From Agroathelia rolfsii (lineage: Eukaryota; Basidiomycota; Agaricomycetes; Amylocorticiales; Amylocorticiaceae), in the NCBI GenBank assembly GCA_018343915.1, contig JABRWF010000008.1, positions 1,364,001 to 1,428,000 on the forward strand: DNA of 64,000 nt, written 5' to 3'. Both the position numbers and the translations under genes were made by a program. Below, in pieces: positions 1 to 17,222 of the stretch; position 1 is the stretch's first letter; the number at the start of each line of letters is the position of its first letter. The notes below the pieces were generated by a model. The model was not told the DNA's origin, did no database searches, and saw nothing but the letters and a program-made list of their open reading frames with translations.

Positions 1-606
1 TCTCACGCCCTTCATTGCGGCCAACTTCCCTCTGGAACTCGAGGTCACACTTGTTACCCACAATGACGACCGGTACACGGGAGGAATCTTTCGCACGAAG
101 GATGTTTTCGTGAAAATCAAATATTTCTTCAAAAGAAGAACGGGAAGTGATGTTGTACATGAGCAGGAAACCCTCTCCATTACGCATGTAGTGATCACGC
201 ATGGCTCTGTTGACGAAACGTAAATGAATGTTTTGAAGATGAGAGTTTCATTTGAATTCGGCGCACCTGTAGTCATCTTGCCCAGCCGTGTCCAAAATAT
301 CAAGCAAAGCCACCTCAGAGTCAATCACTCGCTGTGTTGTATATGAATCTAGAAGACTGAAATATTAAGAAAAGATGTGCTGTTGTTCTCAGCAAAATGG
401 TATACCTTCGATTGTTGGATCCCAGTCTTCCACGAATCTGCTCTGAATGAAACGAATGGTGACGGCTGACTTGCCCACACCACCGCCCCCAACAATGATA
501 ATTTTATAGGTGCGCATAAGATTAGCCTATGCCAGGCCAATGGATACGTAAATTATCTACACGCAAAGTAAAAAGTGATTGCAGGCCCACTCACCTTGGC
601 CGACAT
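1..606 (-). CDS. Ras-family small GTPase, divergent paralogue (3' end outside window)
   Basis: Membrane-signalling GTPase; only the N-terminal two thirds are in the window. Exons on the minus strand are 606-595, 526-406, 348-267 and 206-1. The first exon encodes only MSAK. Visible motifs are the P-loop GGGGVGKSA, effector loop WDPTIEDSY, switch [13 protein letters not shown] and the guanine-specificity motif NKCD. The segment [10 protein letters not shown] followed by [10 protein letters not shown] is typical of Ras rather than Rho, Rab or Arf. The effector loop has Trp where Ras normally has Tyr32, and TTQ replaces the usual RKQ after it, so this is probably a second, specialised Ras rather than the canonical RAS1. 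The C-terminal CAAX box, needed to confirm membrane attachment, is not visible. It is divergent from the helicase gene starting at 1352. Family assignment is strong; the paralogue identity is inference. Confidence 0.93.
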
Positions 607-1351
607 GTTGAAGTAAAGGAAGGAGAAGAAAGAGTGATCTGGGATATGACTGCGCTGAGTGGTGCAGCATATATATGTAAATAGGAGACACAGAGTTGAT
701 GATCATGATCACTGGCATTGATGATTTTCTTGGGCAAACTCAAGATATATAGCGAGATGGGCAGCGCCATTTGGGCGTCGGACCAGATGGTTCTCTCCGA
801 GAGTTCCAATTATGGAGCTATTAATTGATGGATATCCAATAGGCAGGTGATTCTGGACAGGGCAGCGAACGCAGGGCCGTAGGAAGCAGACGTGATATGA
901 TGCATCAGCGGCTCATTGTGAGAACTTGATTGGGTCGCCTGAGATGTCTATGATTGTGATAAAACGTCGAGCATCGCAGACTCTTCTCTGGGTATCATTT
1001 GAAGTCGGAGCAAATTCAGAATGGGCATGGGAATCTCCTGAATCATAAGACAACATTGAGCTGCAACTGCCAATAGTGGTTCGGCAGTCCAGTGTCAGAC
1101 TGTCAGTGAATTCGATTCAAAGTTGGACTGCAAGCCAGGCGACCAAGCATGTTGATGAAAAATATCGTAAGCAGTATATGTGTCAACGCAAGGCACTTTT
1201 ATAAAGTCAGTTCGACTACAAAATGATGATTGCTCTTGCTACCAAGTGCTTGTGGCAGTGATTAAGACGGTGGCTGACAGAAACAGCCATTTGCTTCCGA
1301 AAGTAACAGCTCCTTTCACTAGTCACATCTTGCTACTATCTACTAGTGGAC
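607..1351. other. Intergenic region between divergent Ras-like and DBP6-like genes
   Basis: About 745 bases holding the promoters of two divergently transcribed genes. Short open frames occur on both strands but none shows recognisable protein motifs or splice-supported continuation. No repeat or RNA gene was recognised. Confidence 0.6.
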
Positions 1352-3934
1352 ATGGCGCTCTTGCCTACAATCAAAACATCGCCTGCGCCTACATCAACCG
1401 CTGCTTCAAAAACTAGGGCAAAGCAACGATATCTCAGACGTAAGAAAGAGAAACGAAAGCATAAAAAGTCAGGGCCCGGCTCATCTGGCGCACCCAAGAA
1501 GGACTCGGAGGATACCCATACAAACTCGGATGTAGATGACTCCCAAGAAGACGAATACGAGGACGAGGAAGCAAGTGAAGATGTAGACGACTTAACACAC
1601 CAAGATAAAACCGGAAATAGAAAACAGAGAGCATCATCTAGACCTCCTGTAGAAGAGACCATCAAACCTGCCAAGAAGCGGCGAAAACTCAGCTCGGAGC
1701 CGGAACAGCCTGAGGGAGCTCGAGCTGACCCTGTGCAACAACCAATAGACCCCGTACTGGATGAGGCGGCGCCGCCCAGATCGCCCAGTCCTGTATCCCC
1801 GTCTGCATTGCCGGTTTTCTCTGCTCCCCGGCCACCAGATGCTCCATCGAAGTCAGTGTTGGCTTTACAGGGCTTGGACCCTGCACTTCTCAATGCACAA
1901 GTTATCAACTCTACTACGATATCACCCCTCAATGTTGAAGGAGAAGATCAACTGAGGCTCAATAGCCGAACCAGAAGAAGGTTGCAGGAGTTGGGCATCA
2001 CAGAACTTTTTGCGGGTAGGCCATGTTTTCCTGGGAACATGTTTCTTTTCAGACCATATTCTGCAGTCCAGACAGCCTTGTTGCCATTCATGCTCCCGGG
2101 AGACTCCATGCAACGCGCCCTGTATCAACCATATGATCCACCGCGGGATGTATGCGTTTCCGCCCCTACGGGAAGTGGCAAGACGCTCGCATACGTTATT
2201 CCTATTACTGAGGTATGCCTCTCTTATTCACGAGAAGTTGCACCACCTTCATTCGAGCTCTAGATTCTAGCTAAGCGCACTATTGTGCGTCTCAGAGCCT
2301 TGATAGTTCTGCCCACCCGTGACCTTGTCACACAAGTAAGGGAAACATTCGAAGCTGTTGCCAAAGGACAAGGACTCAAGGTGATTGATGATGAAAACAT
2401 GATGGAAGCATGCCAAAATTTATTCATGCTCTAGGCAGATTGGCACCGCTACAGGTCAGCATTCGTTTGCTCACGAACAGGTACAGCTTGTGCAAGAAAG
2501 AAATATGGGGTGGGTTTCATTCTCGCTCATTATCGGGTTATGGTCTGATCAAATCTGTGGGATATGAAGGCTAGCGGGAGGCTCAAGTAAAATTGACATC
2601 TTGATTTGTACTCCGGGAAGGCTGATAGATCACTTAAACGGAACTAAAAACTTCACCTTGCAGCATCTACGATTTTTGGTCCGTATGATCCGTGTTCATT
2701 CTGCCAATCCATATTTGTGCTCAATAACTACGATGTTCTCTAGGTCATTGATGAGGCAGACCGTCTCTTGGCGTCCTCTTTCCAAGATTGGCTTGCCCAA
2801 GTTCTCTCAGCAACGCGTCCAGTATCGATGTCCTCATCATTGCTATCGGGCTCCCAGATAGCTACTGATCAGTATATGCTACCATGTCCTGATGCACTAT
2901 CACCTACCTCCCTCGATCCGGCAGTGCGCACTGATGTGGATGAAATTAAACATTCTTCCTGTCAAAAACTCCTGTTCTCAGCGACACTTACCCGCGATCC
3001 AGCCAAGCTCGCATCACTGGGCCTTCGAGATACCAAGTACTTTATTGTGCAGAGTCCTGTGGTCACTTCAGCAAACGATGATACGGCTGGAGACGGTATC
3101 ATGGACGTGGTGATGGAGCGATTCAGCGTTCCTGCCACTCTAACTGTGCGTATATCACCTTTTCCATCAGTATTGCGTAATTCAGACTGACGATGAACAG
3201 GAACACATGCTTACCTGCTCTCCCTCTGACAAGCCACTTATGCTGTTCCATCTTGTTCATGTGCATAATGTGAGAAACGCACTGGTTTTCACAAAGTCCG
3301 CCGAGGCCACGGAGAGATTGGAAAAGCTCTTCCGATTCTTCGAGGATAGTATTGCGAGTAGTAGCAATAACCACGAACAGAAACCGGTCGTTGTGCGGTC
3401 CTACTCTAGTGATCTGGGTAGTAGTGAGAGAAAAACGATCCTTGACAGCTTCAAAGCCCAGGAAATCAATGTGTGCGTATTTTCTTGTGATTAATTTTGG
3501 ATTCATCAACGTATGCGTGATATTCATCTTTTTTTTTTTTTTGCCACCCCCCCCTCCCTGTACAGTCTGATATGTTCTGATCTCATCTCGCGCGGTATCG
3601 ATATCAATCATGTCCGACATGTCGTTTCTTATGATGCTCCCGTTGACATGCGAAAATATGTGCATCGAGTTGGACGCACAGCTCGTGCTGGGCGTGAAGG
3701 CGATGCTTGGACGTTGGTGGAAGATCAAGAGGCGAGGTACTTCAAAAATCTCTTACAAGAAGCTGGGCATTTGCCACGTGTCAAACGAATGCGTGTTAAA
3801 GAAGCTGATACAAGTGGGCTGATGCCACATTATGAAGTGAGATTATTTTTCTTCCTTTCACTGCCATCAATTAGATGTTGAAGGCTGGTTATTAGGCGGC
3901 GCTCAAGCAGCTCAAGGAGGTTTATATCCGATAA
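1352..3934 (+). CDS. DBP6: DEAD-box ATP-dependent RNA helicase, DDX51/Dbp6 type
   Basis: Predicted nucleolar RNA helicase of early 60S ribosomal subunit assembly. Eight exons (1352-2212, 2264-2380, 2439-2509, 2570-2678, 2744-3145, 3201-3472, 3566-3836, 3896-3934) join to 713 residues with the frame closing exactly. The N-terminal ~150 residues are Lys/Arg- and acid-rich, as in this family. Core motifs appear in order: I APTGSGKT (~residue 270), Ia LPTRDL, Ib TPGRL, II IDEADRLL (~388), III SAT (~463), V RGIDI and VI HRVGRTARAGR (~645). The order and the long gap between motifs II and III fit DDX51/Dbp6 better than other DEAD-box groups. I start at the first ATG (1352) following an in-frame GTG. 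The intron at 3473-3565 carries a poly-T then poly-C tract before its acceptor. Confidence 0.93.
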
Positions 3935-4550
3935 GCAGTAGAAATCCATGACAGCCAGTGCTCTAGGCGATACGCCCAAAGTGCTGTGACTCAAAAAGTA
4001 GGCTTAGAAAAAGTGCCGAGGCGAGCTACTGTTCGGCAATATTGCGCAAACCAAATCACTAATGCCAATAAACTGACTTTTCTGTAAAACCTCTACATTC
4101 ATAGTTGTATTCACATTGTTTTTCTTGTATGTAGACTCGATGCCGTATCTATGATTTTACTACTGGCTTGAGTTGAGGCGGTTAGAATATTGAACCAGGC
4201 GATCGATAGCTTCATCCGTTTTGCATCAAATCGGACGATGATTGGCTCAGACCAACCACTTGACTACTCAGCTCGATGACGTGATGCCTATGCCGTGAGT
4301 GCCGATGCTCGGGACTGCTGACAAGATACCCTGACCGCGGCCGATGATGCAGAGATTACGGTATAGACTAGGCACAGACCGACGGGTTTGCTTATCACCC
4401 ACGTCCATTCCGTGCAGCATGCGGACAAGGGTTGGGCCGTTGTAACGGTAATTCACACCTTACATCTATTAAAGCTGCGGGTGCTTGTCGGTGGGACTGC
4501 TTGTCTCTCGACCTCTCGCACCATTTTTCGTTCTTCAAGGCGTATATCCC
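3935..4550. other. Intergenic region, DBP6-like to ABC transporter
   Basis: Presumed 3' UTR of the helicase gene and promoter of the ABC transporter, which are in the same orientation. No further gene, RNA or repeat was recognised. Confidence 0.6.
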
Positions 4551-10528
<5,978 letters not shown>

Positions 10529-10824
10529 TTACGATGATTTATAATTGATAATAATGTGTAGAGCGGATAATCATAAATGATATAATTAAATCGGAGTTCT
10601 TTTCGGAGTTTAGACTTGAATATTGACGTCAAGGTATTATTTGGCTGGTGGCCCAATCGAGTTGTGTTCCTTCTCTAACGACTGTTCGTACATCGCTGGG
10701 CTACTTGCCCCTCCCTCTTCTTGTTCTTCGAGGAAAATATCACCCTCAGAAGGCCTCTGACTGATGCAGTTGGCCGATTGTCTTCTCTAGTCACGGGCTT
10801 TCACAATCTACTTGCCAAGACACC

Positions 10825-13800
10825 ATGAACTTGAAGTCTGCTGGCGAAAATCAACAGCCCTTCTCAGCTGGCGACCTCACCATGCCCCTTGCCTTTGTCC
10901 AAAACACTGAAGAACACCTCTCTCTCACATCGACAGTAAACCGCAGCTTGATCCCCTCCAAGCGCAGTCGCAAGCAACTCCGTCCATCCACTGCTCCCAT
11001 ACCAGAAGAATCGAATTACTTCCTACCCTCTGTGTCAAGCATGTCTAGCGTGCATTTTTCTGATGACATTTCCAGAATCAGTCCACGCCTGCATGTCCCA
11101 GAGCTGATGGACAATGGCTCTCGCGCCCCATCCCCGGCGTCAAATCATACCGCTGCAGGGACAGTAGACATCAGGCCTCATCTAGGTTCGTCATCATTTG
11201 CTTGTTGGTGTTGTCTTTCCTGACAATGACTTATTTACGTCCAGGCTCTCTCCCCAAACCATTTAGTGTTAGCCTAGACAATCTGGCAGAATCCTCTACG
11301 TTACGCACCGAGACGTCTGAGGCCGATTACACTTGGGCCATGTTTATGTCAGCATACGCCGCTGGTCGCTGGGATCCACTCCGAACACCAAGTCGGCCGC
11401 GATGTCTCTTACCCTCCTTCCTACCCATCTTGCTCCAGCCCCCCCTTGACGGCAGCAAGACAGCTGATACGGCACCTGCCACTGTTCTTGAAAATGGTGA
11501 ATGCAGTTCGACCTCGGCTCAGTTGTTTGTTCCTCAATTATTGTCATCTACCATGCCATATCCAGGAACTTCTTCGATCACGGCAGCTCCACCACTATCT
11601 CCTTCCTCAATGCTATCGAGAGGTACATCTATGAAACTCACCCTGCCCCAAAACCTCATGTTCCACCGCATGCGTAGCTCGATGGGCGATCTACGCACGC
11701 CTCACGAGGACAACAAGGACGGCTCAGGCCCGATCGACCCTGAGGCAGCAACGACGGCTGCCACCATGCGTTGGGCTGCGGCAAGGGTCAACTTGGCACC
11801 GTTAAGCTTGCCTTCTCCCGAGCACGAACTCACAGATCCTATGCGCGGCGTGATGACTGCTATTCCAGGCTCACACCCCTCGTCGGCGTCGCAAGGCACA
11901 GAGGCTACCACGCCGGGTGGGTCTCGGTCCCGGCTCCCCAGATTCTGGCGTGGCACCAAAGACGTCGATGATCCTCGGCCCGGTAGCAAGCTCAGCACGA
12001 TCGATGCAAGTCCGCCCTTGAGCAGCCGCTCCAGTAGCCGTTCGTCGAGTTCTGAGCCGTCGAGCCGGCCGGCTTCGCATCCGCCCTTGGCGGTCCCTCC
12101 GGCTTCCGCGCCTCTGGCACACCCTGGGATGGCTTCTGCTGGTGGAGGGGAGTATTTTGACCTGCCTCCAAATGGCCCCACGCCGGAGTCGACTGTCCAA
12201 AAGGAGGTTTCGCGCATAATTCGACGGTCGTCTTCGGACACTCCTTTCGATACTGAAGTGGTATCGGCCCCAGCGGTTGCTTACAAGCGCATACAGCTCG
12301 TTCGGCAAACATCGTCTCCTTTGCCGGGGATCAGATTTTGTGAGGAAAAGCCACAAAAGTCCCGTACAATGAATGAATCGATCTCCAACAAGCGTGCTGT
12401 CAAGGAAGAACAGCTTTATGAGGAGTTGGGATACCTTATTCCCCCTCGTCCACCTGACGAATCTGAGCGTCGAAGGGCTTTGCACAAGTGCGTTTGCGTT
12501 TTTTTTTTTTTCCTGGCATGTTGAAGGCTCATGTCGTTTTTCTGCAAGATTCAATATTTACCAAACTGGACCTGACATGAATTTTGATCGGATAGCTCAT
12601 CTGACCAAGTTGGTTTTCAACACCAAGGGTGTGATTATATCTCTTGTCGACCAGGACGAACAGTAAGTGCTTGCTTACGCTGTCTTTTCTAAATTGGTCT
12701 TAATAGTCGCGTTTTTAGATGGTGCAAATCGGATTGTCAGTGCTTACAGAAATGACGTCACTACGTTCATGATACTCATACATTCATTTAACAGGGGGCG
12801 TGGAATTGCCTAGTCACTCTCGTGATCACTCGTTTTGTGCTCATGCAATCCTACAACGGCTAGTAAACCACTATCTGCAGTCGCCGTGATTGCTTATGAA
12901 TTTTACAGTGGGGATGAGCCAATGATCATCTTGGATGCTACCAAGGATTGGCGTTTTGCAGGGAACGTGAGTGACATTTCTGATAGTTTTATCTTGAATA
13001 GAGGCTCAGCTATTTAAAAAATCTAGCCACTCGTAACGGGTCCACCCCATATTATGTTTTACGCTGGTGCACCTCTTCGAACGTCAGATGGTTTCAACAT
13101 TGGAAGGTACGGCTATCATTATTCATTGCTTTTGTGCTCAGCTAAACACGACTTTGTACAGCTTGGCTATCATTGACGACCATCCACGAGCGGAGTTTAG
13201 TCCAAGGCAGCGGCACACACTGAAAGAATTTGCGGTACGATAGTACTAGTGCTAGGCTTCAGTATTCTGCGTGTTCTAACGTGCTTCATTTAGGCCATCG
13301 TCATGCGGGAAATGGAACTTTGGCGCGACAAGGTAAGTTATGTGTATAGGGAGAATTCGATCACTTGGCTCACTCGACGACCTATAGATTCAGCTCCGAA
13401 TTCGTGATCGAATACAGAATTCCGTATGCCCTTCATATCGCTTAAGCGTATTGCTTTCAGTCTAACTTCAAATACCACAACCAACCTAGATGGAACAATT
13501 CAGTCGGGAATGCCTTGAAATCGATTCCGAGATGCAGCACAAAGAGGGCAGGCTGGACCGTCGTGGCTCGACATCGATGGACAAGGTCTATGATCGGGCG
13601 GCAAAACTCGTTAAGCGTACATTGGACGTCGAGGGCGTTGTGGTAATGGACGTGTCGCATTGTGAGGTCTTGGAGACGATGTCGTCGGAAGCGTCCGTCT
13701 CGATCGTCATGCATCACGGAGATAGCGGAAGAGGCACCTCGACCAAGGCCATGTCGACGAGCGAATATGCACAGCTAAATGCTTTCTTCGCAAAGTATCC

Positions 13801-16770
13801 TGATGGCAAGATATTTGAGGGGATTGCGCCCGCGGCTTTTCGCCCATTTCTGCCTACTCATATTCAATATGCTCTTAGTATGACTTGTGCAACTGGTGCA
13901 CGAGAGATGATGGTTGCTAAATTTCCTTTTTTCTTTCAGCGGTCCCTATCTTCAATGTCGACAAACGCCCATTTGCCCTCCTGTGCGCGTACAATGTGAC
14001 GGATCAATCCAAGCGATTTGTAAGTGTGATGATACCAACCCTCCTCGTGTATCGGAGTCCAACTGAAATTCTGAACCTTGATCGTCTCAGTTGGAAGGCC
14101 ACGAACTCTCGTATCTGCGCGCGATAGGTATGGGCGTAGATACTTTTATACAATGTGTGTGCAAGCTGACTCATATCAGGTGTTATCATTCTGTCCGCTG
14201 TTCTGAAGCGACGAATGATCCTAGCCGACAAGTCGAAAAGCTTATTCATCTCCAAGTATGTGTATCGTTTGAGGTTTGCAAATGGACTAACCTGTTTTTT
14301 CTTTCGTTCTTTCCAGCATTTCGCATGAATTGCGAACACCATTGCACGGGGTGTGTAGGACTGGCTACAGTGTTTACCGAATTACTAAACCACCTGCATT
14401 TTCTTTGGTGTCTTCTAGATTTTGGCCGCCGCAGAGCTCTTGAGTGATACGCCCCTAAACCATAATCAAGCATCGTTCCTTCAGACGGTTCAAGCATGTG
14501 GTACCTCATTGGTGGAGACTGTCAACCACGTATTAGACTTCACGAAACTGAGTGGTAACTCGAAATCGGGAGGAGTCGAAAACGTTATTGCTGTTTCCAA
14601 GTAAATTTCTCGTCAACTTTTCTTTTCTTTTAAGCATGTGCTCATAATGAGCTTTATTGTAGAGTTGATCTTCAGCAGCTGGTAGAGGAAGCTGTCGACG
14701 GATGTTGGGTTGGTCATCGTGCGAGGAAAACAGCGATGAATGACTCCGTCATTGGCAGTGTTTATTCGCCGCCAAATGGTTCCGCCGGTCCACAGCCTTC
14801 AGATGAGACTGTTGAGATTATCGTCGATATTGGGCCCCGTGAAAAAGGATGGAACCTTATAACTGAAAAAGGCGGTATTCGACGTATCCTGATGAATTTG
14901 TTCGGGAATAGCTTGAAGTTCACGACGGTGAGTTGAGATAATGGGTTGGATGATAAAGATCTCAGCTGAATGGTGTCATTTTCCAGGAGGGATTCATTCA
15001 TGTTTCTTTGCATGAGCTTCCACATACGGATGATATTCCTGAAAACAAGACGAAAGTTGAGCTTACAGTTACTGACACGGGAAAGGTAGAGATCGTATCC
15101 TTCGCCTCTACAACAAATACTGATTCAGACGTTTTTCAGGGGATAAGTCAAAGTTTCTTGAAGGTACTATTTGTTATTTCTCCCTAGATGTCGGTCATGT
15201 AATGCTAATACAATGAGTCAGAATCAACTATTTCATCCGTTTTCTCAAGAAAACCCTCTTCAAACCGGGACTGGACTTGGACTAGCCATTGTCAACAGCA
15301 TCGTCCAATCGGAAAGCATCGATGGCAAAGTCGACGTCTGGAGCGAAGAAGGCGTGGGGACCGAGATACGTGTTGTCTTCCAAGCATCCGTGCCGCTCGA
15401 ACCAAGCCATGATTTGAGTAGCTTTGATATCAAGTCGGTTGGCCTGGACACCATGCCATCTGTTTCTCTGGTCGGTTTTGAACGCAAGAATCGGGGACAA
15501 GACCTTTTATACACCGTCATGGCGCATTACATCCAGTCCTGGTGGGGATTTGATGTCAGGCCTCAAGGGTCATCGGAGCTCGGCGATATCGTCATTGTGA
15601 ATGAAGACCCCACTCCAGTCGTCGAAGCCATCGCTCGAAGAGAGACGACGAGGCCGTTTGTCATATTGACATCGTCGAGACGAGACCGGAATCACATGAC
15701 GGTCGCGCAAGACTTTGAGCTGATTGGTGGATTTTGCCGGATTATCTTCAAACCAAGCGGGCCGTCCCAGCTGTTGTCCGTGTTACGGCTTTGCTGTCAT
15801 GCGTTGAACACGAAGCGGCGTCCATCGGTGTCCTCATCGAAGAGGCAATCGTCTAACGAGTTTTCATCATCGTCGCCGAGGCCGTCGCCCGTGCCCCGTG
15901 GGAGCGATGATAGTGTTGGGCCTTTCCACCCGACGGCTCGACGCAACTCAGACGTTAATGCTCAACCGAGCTATGTGCGTCCGAACATGAGTCCGCGTGC
16001 GACGACGGCGCATGTACTCAAGACGTGGAAGGATATAGCTCCCACCAGCGAACGAGAGTCGCCGCCGCCGCCTGATGAGGCTGCTGAAGAAAGCAATGAA
16101 TCAGGACCGACGACGATTGCTGTAGGCAGTAGTGGTAGCTTACTCAAGTCTAGTTTGGGGTCTTTCGAGCCTACTGCGCGCAAGTTTCGCGTGTTAGTGG
16201 TGGAAGATAACGATATATTGAGAAGTCTCTTGTGTGTTCCTTTTCATTCTCTTAATGCACGTTTCTGTCGGCTTACCAGGTGGATGATGGCAGAGTGAAA
16301 TGGTTGAAATCGAAGAACATCGACTATCGAGACGCGCAAGATGGCCTCGATGGTGTACGAGTATTTCAAACTCAAGGACCATTTGAGTATGTCCTCTTTT
16401 GTGTGCTCATTTGTTGTTATAATTCCTGAGATATGGTTTTAGTGTAATCCTACTCGACATGTCGATGCCTAACCTTGATGGGATCGGAGCGACGAGACAG
16501 ATTAGGGCGTTCGAGCAAGAAACCCGAGCGGCGGCTAACCGAGACCATTATCATACTACTCGAATACTAGCCTTGACCGGTATGTCGTCGTTGGATGATA
16601 AGCGACGTGCCTTTGACGCGGGCGTCGATGGCTAGTACGTCATTCAGTTATGTTTTCCTTGTCTATTGGATGTTAATGCTGATCAAAATCCAAATCTGTG
16701 TAGTCTAGTTAAACCAGTGGCTTTCAAAATATTGGACGATATGTTTCACAAACTCGGGGTATTACCATAG
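10825..16770 (+). CDS. Hybrid sensor histidine kinase with GAF domain and C-terminal receiver
   Basis: Cytosolic two-component phosphorelay sensor. Twenty-three exons join to 1543 residues with exact frame closure. The first ~530 residues are Ser/Pro-rich and low in complexity. A GAF-type domain follows (~570-760; [31 protein letters not shown]). Then come a second conserved block (~790-880), the HisKA H-box [12 protein letters not shown] with the phospho-acceptor at about His892, an ATPase domain with N-box [11 protein letters not shown]1 DTGKGI and G2 GTGLGLAI, and a receiver domain (RVLVVEDND start, LLDMSMPN with phospho-acceptor about Asp1463, ALTG, LVKP). A Ser/Pro-rich linker of ~300 residues separates kinase and receiver. 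No transmembrane segment or phytochrome domain is seen, so the signal is probably intracellular. The intron at 12859-12908 needs a GC donor. I do not assign it to a named fungal HHK group. Confidence 0.95.
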
Positions 16771-17222
16771 CATTTATAAACTCGAGCGATTTGACCTTTG
16801 CATGTTCCATCATGTTACACCATTATTTTTTGACCATTTGCAGCAACTTTATTATCTTTTCTTTTTTACACAAATATTATCTGATTCGTATTATTTCCTT
16901 ATTTTTTCTTCGTCTAGTTGTACTGTCCTCTATTTTCCTATTTTTCTTTTCTTTCTGAAAATTTTCGCTAGGATGTACAACTATAGCATAGCCATTCCGC
17001 CTGTAATAATACCCAGTTCAAGATTTTGTGAGGTCATTTGTTGATATGATATGGTGTGCTGTAATGCCGATGCGCTGATTGGGTACTGCACTCGTGATGA
17101 CGTTATATTTTCCGGTCGACTCGTTCGACGTCATTCATTTACTATAAACCTGGTACGATGACCTGTCTCAAGGCTCAACTGCTCCGTTTATGTTCTTACG
17201 TCTGTCATTTCGTACACTTAGG
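16771..17222. other. Intergenic region with pyrimidine-rich 3' UTR
   Basis: Follows the kinase stop codon. The stretch 16820-16960 is strongly T-rich, as expected of a fungal 3' UTR/termination region; the rest is promoter of the Rieske-AIF gene. No gene recognised. Confidence 0.6.

Noticed and set aside
1336..1932. Long antisense open frame over the helicase N-terminus
   Set aside because: It mirrors the low-complexity Ser/Glu-rich coding sequence and has no domain or splice support.
11702..12554. Antisense open frames over the kinase N-terminal region
   Set aside because: They overlap a Ser/Pro-rich coding exon on the other strand; composition explains their length.
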